Shown piece after piece: positions 1-5,365 of a stretch of DNA of 5,365 nt. The stretch is from Candidatus Kaiserbacteria bacterium. Its GTDB lineage: Bacteria; Patescibacteria; Paceibacteria; UBA9973; UBA2100. Made by a program: the position numbers and the translations under genes. The first letter of the stretch is position 1; every line of letters starts with the position of its first letter. The stretch lies in NCBI GenBank assembly GCA_002401495.1, contig NVTG01000105.1, positions 1-5,365 on the forward strand. The letters run 5' to 3'. The notes below the pieces were generated by a model. It saw only the letters and a list, made by a program, of their open reading frames with translations. It was not told the origin of the DNA and ran no database searches.

Positions 1-1
1 G

Positions 2-82
2 ATGTTGAAACCAAAAGACATCAAAGTTGTGAATCCATGGATACATGAAGCTACTCACAAAGAATATCTTGATTAAGTAAAA
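2..82 (+). CDS. DNAH1: First visible exon of the dynein heavy chain (27 codons)
   Basis: This exon reads [20 protein letters not shown] and continues to LDQVK, with one TAA (74-76) read as Gln. The main frame downstream is closed here by a TGA at 70-72, and this exon's own frame is closed by TGA at 149-151, so the switch must happen between 73 and 148. I see no recognisable domain. The ATG at 2-4 could be the true start, but only one base lies upstream, so it could equally be an internal Met. The exon is supported by its hydrophilic, protein-like composition and by a good splice donor exactly at its end. Confidence 0.6.
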
Positions 83-3000
83 GTAAGTTATAATCCCTCA
101 AAGTCTAGGGTCTGCCAGCAAGACATGCCAAGGTTATCAAAAAACATTTGAACGTACAGAGAGAAAAGACTTTCATCCACGAGCATGAAACAACTAACAC
201 TGACGCTCAAACCAATGAAGGTTTGAAACTTTTGGAAGGAGAATATGAGATCTTTTCAGATCCCAACTTACCAAGCACTAAGGCACTGACCAGATTTGAT
301 ACCTGGGATGAGGAAAAAAGTATCACAGAATGGCTTGATTATTGTCATAACAGACCCATGGAAGCTCATGCTTTAAGTCCAGTTTTTGAAGGAAATGATT
401 ATGTTTGGAAACCAGTGAGAGTCATTGACTATGATTACAAACAGAAGAAGTGGAAAGTAGTGGTATCTCACACCAATCAAATTAAATTTGTCACTCGACT
501 TTCACTGCTCTTTTTGTCAGAAGACCCTGAAACTTTCAAGAAAAGAGTGAATCAATGCAAACATCGACAAACCATTGTAGAGGCTGAGCAGAGATTTACA
601 GCTCTGGTGGACTCTATTCCTGCAGAAAAGGTTTCAGTATTGTCCAAAGAAAGAAGATACAACTTTTTATCCAAATGCATAAGAGAAAAGGATAAGTTTG
701 AAGCTGATAAAGTTTATAACACGTTCAAACACTTGATGAGAATAGTTGAAGAAGAATATTGCAGATAAATGAAAAAGTGCATCATCTTGAAAGACATGAC
801 AGATCCTAACTCTCATGCAATGTATCTCCAGAAAAAGATTCCATTGAGAATCCAAAGAAGAACTGCTCCCTACTATGGAGTCGTCATGATGCCCACTAAG
901 TTCCCATTCAACCAAGTATTGGAAGAAGTAATAAGACTCCATTGGTCCTCTGACCACAATCTTGTCTCAATGACCAAGAACTTTGCTGGAAAATGCATCG
1001 ATTTTTAAGATAATCGATATATGCGTACAGACAAAGTTTCTCTAAAGCTGCCAAGAGAGTTAGATGATCTTAAGAAGATTTAGGCTTCTCATCACCAGTC
1101 ATGCCGTTAAAATATGCTGATACAATGGAGAGAATATCTTGTAGGGGATATCTAGGAATAACTGAAAAACAACCATAATTTCTTTGAAGGGAATACTGAA
1201 CTCTACGAAAGGAGCCCATTAAAGAGAATCATTACTAGATTCGAATTGATTATGAATACTTATCTAAGAGAGTTCGTAAAACTTTCAATTGACGACTGGG
1301 TTTCATTTATTAAAGACTTCACAAATCCAAAGGTAGACGAACTTTGGAAAGCTTAAAAAGCACCAATGGTAATCATTCATATTCATATGTCAAAACCATC
1401 AAAAGGTAAAGGTAGAAAAGGAGCCAAAGAGAAAGATTCTCCAGATAAAAAGGATGAAACTGAGAAAATTGATTTCAGGCCAACCATTGACGAGTGTTGT
1501 AAATTCTTCAAAAATGCTTTCAACGAAATGATTGATTCCACAAATTTGGTTTCAGTTTTAGAGCATGATTTAATGCCTTTCTTAGATACAAATGAGTATC
1601 CAAATTTCAAATTAGATTTAAATTTCCCATGGTTTCAAGATGCATTAGATAAGGTTTCAAATATGCTTGAAGAAAACATCATAGCTCCATTGGCACTATT
1701 GGATACTTACAAAGAATTTGAATTTGTAGCGAAAACCTCAAAAACAAAGTTAGTGAAAGACCTTTTCGGAGGAGAAGAGCAGGCTACTATTGAAGAGCTA
1801 AGAGCAAAACTTGCCGAATATGACGAAGCTCATGACAAAATCATGAATTTGTCGAACGGAATCGTTGAATTCCCAATCTTTAGAGTGATGGCTGGAAAAA
1901 TGAAGAAGGAGCTAGGTGATAAAGTGAACAAACTGAAAGAAGAAATATTGAAAGCTATCGCAAAATATTGTATTAACAGTGTTGAACGAATCGATGAGAC
2001 GTACACATAAATGAATAAAAAGATTCAAACAGACCCAAAAGATGAAAGAGAGCTTGTCGAAATTAGAGACTTCATCAAAGATGCTCCTGCCAAAGAGAAA
2101 GAACTTGAAGATGAATTTTTACTCATTAAAAAACATCTCTTGATACTTGAAGACTATTAGTTCTATTACGATGACAAAGAAGTGCACAAATTCTGGTAAC
2201 TGCTTTACTGGCATCTGGAAATCTAAGCTGCACTCACTGATGGTTCTTCGACTATCTAAGGCAAAGAAATTACTTTCATGTCAAAGTTGGATCAAGACAA
2301 AGAGAGATTCATCAAAAACATTGAAAATTTCTAATAGAAATTCGACAAGATTAAGTAATTTAATGACTTGACTGTGGTCAAAGAATACTCGACTGAAGCC
2401 TATCAACTGCAAGAAGAACTTTTAAAGGCAAATGATCAAATCTAACAATTTAATGATCGTGAACAATTGTTCGCTCAAAATCTCTCTGAGTACCCAGATT
2501 TGAAGGCCTTGGAAGAAGAATTTAAAATGTTTTATGATTTAACAACTACAGCATTTGATGCCACAGGATCAATCCAAGATTGGAAAGAAAATTCTTTCAT
2601 TAAATTAAATGCTAACGAAATCGAAAAATCCGTTTCTGAGTGGCTCTAGAAATGCCATGTTCTTAATAAGAAATTAAGTGAAGATTATCCTGAAAGTGCC
2701 AATGTTGCTATTGAGTTGAGAGCTATTGTAGAAAAATTTAATCAACAAGTTCCCTTAATTAGAAACCTCCGTTCTGAAGCTATTCTCGAAGAAGATTGGG
2801 AGGATATTAGATAAATTGTAGGTCAACCTGAACTTGAAAGAAATGAGGATTTAAAACTTCAACAAATGATAGGCTGGAACTTTATGAAGTACATCGAAGA
2901 AATTGAAGAAGTTACTATGAGAGCAGAAAAGAAGCATTCATTGAAGATTAAACTCAATTTAATGAAAGAAGAGATGAAGGACTTTAAAGTTGAAGCTTTC

Positions 3001-5365
3001 CCTCACAAATCTGCTACCTTTGTGCTCAAAGGATACGATGATATTAATGCTAAGCTGGATGATTAAATTGTGTAACTCTAAGCCATGCTTGGTTCTGCTT
3101 ACATGAAAGGTAAATTAAGAACAGAGAGCAAGAATTGGGAGAAGAAATTAATGGATATTTCAGAATTAATTGAAGCTATTGGGAAATGCTAAAGAGGTTG
3201 GATGTATTTAGAACCAATTTTTGCTTCAGAAGACATTCATAAGCAAATGCCAACTGAAGGAAATAATTTCAAAGCTGTGGATCTTGTCTGGAGAACAACT
3301 ATGGATGCTGTTTAAACGGATTCAGGTATTATAGCACTTTCAGATTAAGAAAATGTCAAAAATTAATTTGATGAGGCCAATAAAAAGCTTGATGATATTC
3401 AAAAGCAATTGAATGACTACCTTGAAGAAAAACGACAAGTATTCCCAAGATTCTACTTTTTAGCAAATGATGATTTGCTTATGATTTTGGCTCAGACAAA
3501 AGAACCTCAGGCAGTACAGCCGCATATGGACAAATGCTTCGAAGGAATCCAGTCGCTAATGTTTAATGATAAAGATGAAGTTTTCGGAATGATCTCAGCA
3601 GAGGACGAACGTATTGAATACGATAAAAAGATTGATGTGAATGAAGGAGACAAAAAAGGTAATGTCGAAAAATGGCTTCTTGATGTTGAGGCGCAAATGA
3701 GAGGTACTTTAAAAAGAGCATGCAAAGACTCATTAAAAGATTATGGAGAGACAAAGAGAACTGTTTGGGTTCTAAATTGGCCTGGACAAATTACCTTGGC
3801 TGTAAATCAAATTGACTGGACGATTGGAGTTGAAGATGCAATTTCTGCAGGAACACTTGTTGACTACGAAAAGCTTTTGAATTAGTAAATTGAAGATATT
3901 GTCATATTAGTTAGAACTGACTTGACAAATTAAAACAGAACAACGTTAAAAGCCATGGTTGTTATCGATGTCCATGCCAGAGGTGTCGTTAGAGATCTGA
4001 TCGAGAAGAAAGTCAACAATGTTGATGAATTTGACTGGATGGCTTAACTGCGATATTATTGGGAAGAAAAGGATACTCTTAGAGTTAAAATGGTCACTTC
4101 TGTACTTGATTACGGATATGAATATTTAGGTAATTCACTTAGATTAGTTATTACGCCATTGACAGATAGATGTTATCGAACTTTAATGGGAGCAAAGTAT
4201 TTGAATTATGGTGGAGCACCTGAGGGTCCTGCCGGTACAGGAAAAACTGAATCTGTCAAAGATCTCGCTAAAGCACTGGCCGTGCAATGCGTCGTGTTCA
4301 ATTGTTCTGATGGGCTAGATTATCTTGCTATGGCTAAATTTTTCAAAGGGTTAGCATCTTCTGGAGCATGGTGCTGCTTTGATGAATTCAACAGAATCGA
4401 TTTAGAAGTGCTCTCCGTCATTGCACAACAAATTCTAACAATCCAGCAAGCAGTTGCGAACATAAAAGTTAACAAATTTGTATTTGAAGGAACAGAAATC
4501 AGAATAAACAGAGCTTGTGCTGTGAATATCACAATGAATCCTGGCTACGCTGGAAGATCGGAATTACCTGACAACCTGAAAGCACTATTCAGACCTTGTG
4601 CTATGATGGTGCCTGATTACAATCTCATTGCAGAAATAGAATTGTATTCTTTCGGTTTCTCGAGTGCCAGCTCAATTTCCGTTAAAGTTGTTGCTTCATT
4701 GAGACTTTCATCAGAATAATTATCTTCTTAAGATCATTATGATTTCGGAATGCGTGCCTTGAAAGCTATTTTAACTGCTTGTGGTAATTTAAGAAGAAAG
4801 CTTTCTGATTAGCCTGAAGATCTAATTGCTATGAGAGCTCTTTATGATGTAAACTTGCCAAAATTTACTTCGAATGATATTCCATTATTCAAAGGTATTA
4901 CATCTGATTTGTTCCCAGGTCTAGAAGTTCCCAAACCCGATTATGATATGTTGTTGTCGGCACTTACTGAAGCGTGTATTTTCTAAAATTTATAACCAAA
5001 AGATGAATTCTTAAAGAAATGTATCGAACTTTTTGAGACTATTATGGTGAGGCATGGACTCATGATGGTTGGGTTTTCTTACTCAGGAAAGTCTAAAGTT
5101 ACAAAAACCTTATAAAGAGCAATGTCTCAGATCAAAAATGATCCTGCATTTGTTAACGTTTTGACTCACTACATTAACCCAAAATCAATTTAACAAGAAT
5201 AGCTTTATGGAAGATTCGACCCAGACACTCATGAATGGACTGATGGAGTGTTAGCTATCAAAATCAGAAATTGTGCCGAGTCCTAAAGTCCAGATAGGAA
5301 ATGGATTATTTTTGATGGTCCTGTGGATGCTATTTGGATAGAAAACATGAATACTGTTCTTGATG
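2..5365 (+). CDS. DNAH1: Axonemal dynein heavy chain, DNAH1-like inner-arm type, 3' partial (join 2..82, 109..5365; TAA/TAG = Gln)
   Basis: This is the force-producing ATPase of an axonemal inner dynein arm, which walks on the adjacent doublet microtubule to bend the cilium. The visible part is 27 codons of exon 1 plus 1752 codons of exon 2, then one base of a further codon. Order: divergent tail, linker ([12 protein letters not shown] at 3187-3222, FPRFYFL from 3442, WVLNWPGQ at 3766), AAA1 with GPAGTGKT, and the start of AAA2. The frame holds 31 TAA and 8 TAG read as Gln and no TGA. The AAA1 Walker A is near residue 1400 counting from the ATG at 2, a plausible tail length. DNAH1 is favoured over other inner-arm classes because the tail ([10 protein letters not shown], then [11 protein letters not shown]) and the linker through QLRYYW run colinear with DNAH1 as I remember it; no alignment was run. 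Membership of the axonemal dynein family is near certain, the subclass less so. The gene continues beyond the right edge. Confidence 0.93.
83..108 (+). other. Predicted 26-nt spliceosomal intron (phase 0)
   Basis: It starts with the perfect donor GTAAGT and ends with CTAG. Removing it joins the frame of 2-82 to the long frame from 109, giving ...[13 protein letters not shown]. Its length is not a multiple of three. If retained, translation runs into TGA at 149-151, the only stop in this code, as expected for ciliate mini-introns policed by nonsense-mediated decay. Other pairs also restore the frame: donor GTAAAA at 77 (32 nt) or acceptor AG at 131-132 (50 or 56 nt). The 83-108 pair has the best donor and a size typical of Paramecium-type introns. 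A one-base sequencing error in 73-148 is the main alternative. Confidence 0.65.
394..540 (+). other. DNAH1-type tail segment (W-x-P-V-R-V-x-D-Y-D)
   Basis: This stretch runs from [20 protein letters not shown] into a short beta-like strand (KVVVS) and then [15 protein letters not shown] tryptophan followed by V-x-D-Y-D and a second strand looks like a small beta-barrel or Tudor-like fold; that is inference from pattern only. From memory, animal DNAH1 proteins have a similar VLDYDEE segment followed by RIQLLF-x-x-EDP at this place in the tail. This is the main reason for choosing DNAH1 over other single-headed inner-arm classes. Confidence 0.55.
1387..1467 (+). other. Lysine-rich hydrophilic insert in the tail
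   Basis: These 27 residues ([20 protein letters not shown], then KKDETEK) contain nine Lys, one Arg and six Asp/Glu, with Gly, Pro and Ser. They are almost certainly disordered. Both flanks are ordinary helical dynein tail: [10 protein letters not shown] upstream and [15 protein letters not shown] downstream. It therefore looks like a flexible linker inside the tail. The ATG at 1387 makes it resemble an N-terminus, but the frame is open without TGA far upstream, so I read it as internal. Intron pairs tried here (1369-1405, 1369-1415, 1389-1405) do not keep the frame. Confidence 0.6.
2470..3800 (+). other. Dynein linker domain (DHC_N2 region)
   Basis: The linker is the lever that swings across the AAA ring in the power stroke. 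Landmarks in order: WLQKCHVLNK near 2641, [11 protein letters not shown] near 2749, [12 protein letters not shown] (3187-3222) followed by [28 protein letters not shown] from 3442 continuing into [12 protein letters not shown] (ends 3549), and WVLNWPGQ (3766-3789). These match the most conserved blocks of the family's linker. The Gln of CQRGW is encoded by TAA at 3190, direct evidence for the altered code. Domain edges are approximate. Confidence 0.92.
3889..4110 (+). other. Linker-to-AAA1 junction with QLRYYW motif
   Basis: This segment carries [20 protein letters not shown] and then [15 protein letters not shown], the conserved approach to AAA1 in axonemal dyneins. The Gln of QLRYYW is encoded by TAA at 4045-4047. 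TAG and TAA sit side by side just upstream (3883-3888), yet the protein continues with normal family sequence on both sides. Confidence 0.88.
4225..4248 (+). other. AAA1 Walker A (P-loop)
   Basis: GPAGTGKT, identical to the standard dynein AAA1 P-loop. The lysine (aaa 4243-4245) and threonine (act 4246-4248) bind the ATP phosphates and magnesium. Confidence 0.97.
4369..4386 (+). other. AAA1 Walker B
   Basis: WCCFDE followed by FNRID. Asp (4381-4383) and the catalytic Glu (4384-4386) are both present. Most family members have WACFDE; Cys for Ala is conservative. Confidence 0.95.
4940..5365 (+). other. Start of AAA2 domain (truncated by window end)
   Basis: After [14 protein letters not shown] the sequence enters AAA2 with [18 protein letters not shown], as in axonemal dyneins. 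Walker A is GFSYSGKS (5071-5094): it fits G-x4-G-K-S, but the variable positions differ from the GPTGSGKS I associate with this class. Further blocks are [30 protein letters not shown] and [20 protein letters not shown]. Walker B (5305-5322) has Asp but Gly instead of the catalytic Glu, the usual state of AAA2, which is thought to bind but not hydrolyse ATP. The TAG at 5200 encodes the conserved Gln of QLYG. The window ends at NTVLD plus one base. Confidence 0.93.

Larger units (their letters stand above)
109..2440 (+). other. Dynein tail (N-terminal region before the linker)
   Basis: About 777 residues of mostly helical, charged and poorly conserved sequence, as expected for the part of a heavy chain that carries light/intermediate chains and docks the arm on the A-tubule. 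Segments that still look DNAH1-like in order: ITEWLDY (about 316-336), [10 protein letters not shown] (406-435), [14 protein letters not shown] (496-537), EEEYCRQMKK (748-777), then near the end [13 protein letters not shown] (2050-2088) and ILEDYQFYYDD (2140-2172). It uses both ordinary and reassigned glutamine codons, including a TAA-TAG pair at 2332-2337. No membrane segment or signal peptide is seen. Boundaries are approximate. Confidence 0.75.
4111..4900 (+). other. AAA1 domain, catalytic ATPase module of the motor
   Basis: AAA1 is the main ATP-hydrolysing site of dynein. It begins at [20 protein letters not shown] (4111-4170). Walker A GPAGTGKT is intact at 4225-4248, Walker B WCCFDE with the catalytic Glu at 4369-4386, and the sensor-I region TMNPGYAGR at 4531-4557, followed by [11 protein letters not shown] (4564-4596). 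The C-terminal part carries [15 protein letters not shown] (4714-4758), whose two glutamines are TAA at 4717 and 4729. All catalytic residues I can check are present, so the domain should be active. Small departures from my memory of the family are GGAPE for GGAPA just before the P-loop and CAVNITMN for CAVFITMN. Confidence 0.96.

Noticed and set aside
73..148. Euplotes-type programmed ribosomal frameshift at the frame change
   Set aside because: Euplotes shifts occur at AAA-TAA/TAG in a code where those are stops. Here TAA and TAG are common sense codons, and a consensus intron explains the change.
667..957. Minus-strand ORF of 96 codons, and other minus-strand ORFs at 1383-1610, 3507-3754 and 4320-4532
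   Set aside because: They lie antisense to well-supported dynein coding sequence, have no recognisable domains, and have the composition expected of reverse-complemented coding DNA.
1141..1155. A 15-nt GTA...TAG stretch that looks like a Stentor-type micro-intron, a multiple of three and in frame
   Set aside because: Keeping it gives VGDIQ and a gap-free fit to the spacing of the surrounding helical tail (W-x3-L-x3-hydrophobic-x3-L). Nothing requires its removal, and Stentor uses the standard code.
1387..2010. Independent gene starting at ATG 1387 with a lysine-rich N-terminus
   Set aside because: The frame runs open without TGA from upstream with dynein tail sequence, and continues past the TAA at 2008 into conserved linker sequence.
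2147..2371. Plus-strand ORF of 74 codons in another frame
   Set aside because: It overlaps the dynein frame, which is open here once TAA/TAG are read as Gln, and its protein has no recognisable pattern.
148..4719. A cluster of separate short genes with little intergenic space, like a bacterial operon
   Set aside because: All the pieces lie in one frame, are split only by TAA/TAG, and together form one continuous dynein heavy chain. Most lack credible starts or ribosome binding sites.
1..5365. CRISPR array, transposon, tRNA, telomere repeats or other accessory system
   Set aside because: No spaced direct repeats, terminal inverted repeats, cloverleaf-like stretch or ciliate telomeric repeat seen by eye; nearly every base is accounted for as dynein coding sequence.

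Overview
The window looks like protein-coding nuclear DNA from a ciliate. It holds one gene fragment on the + strand that fills the whole window: the N-terminal part of a giant axonemal dynein heavy chain, most like the DNAH1 class of single-headed inner-arm dyneins. Under the standard code the gene looks like a row of short broken ORFs. All the real ones share one frame and are separated only by TAA or TAG. Reading TAA and TAG as glutamine gives one uninterrupted frame from 109 to 5364 (1752 codons) with no TGA. Several of these 'stops' fall exactly where dyneins have a near-invariant glutamine, so the reassignment is well supported. TGA would then be the only stop. The code, the tiny intron and the moderate AT richness (judged by eye) point to a ciliate of the Paramecium/Tetrahymena or hypotrich (Oxytricha/Stylonychia) type. 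The species cannot be named from this.

Layout: 1-82 is coding in a different frame. It joins the main frame through a predicted 26-base intron at 83-108 (GTAAGT...TAG, phase 0). From 109 to about 2440 lies the divergent dynein tail, with a DNAH1-type segment at about 394-540 and a lysine-rich hydrophilic insert at 1387-1467. From about 2470 to 3800 lies the conserved linker region (DHC_N2). The AAA+ motor starts near 4111. AAA1 has an intact Walker A (4225-4248), Walker B (4369-4386) and sensor-I region (4531-4557). AAA2 follows, with an unusual but formally intact Walker A (5071-5094) and a Walker B lacking the catalytic glutamate (5305-5322). The window ends inside AAA2, so AAA3-AAA6, the microtubule-binding stalk and the C-terminus lie downstream. 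The true N-terminus may lie upstream.

I see no second gene, RNA gene, mobile element, repeat array or promoter on either strand. Minus-strand and off-frame ORFs are shadows of the dynein frame. The points of interest are the genetic code, the mini-intron, the patchy use of reassigned versus ordinary glutamine codons, and two family departures: the tail insert and the AAA2 P-loop. I found no evidence of a previously undescribed system.
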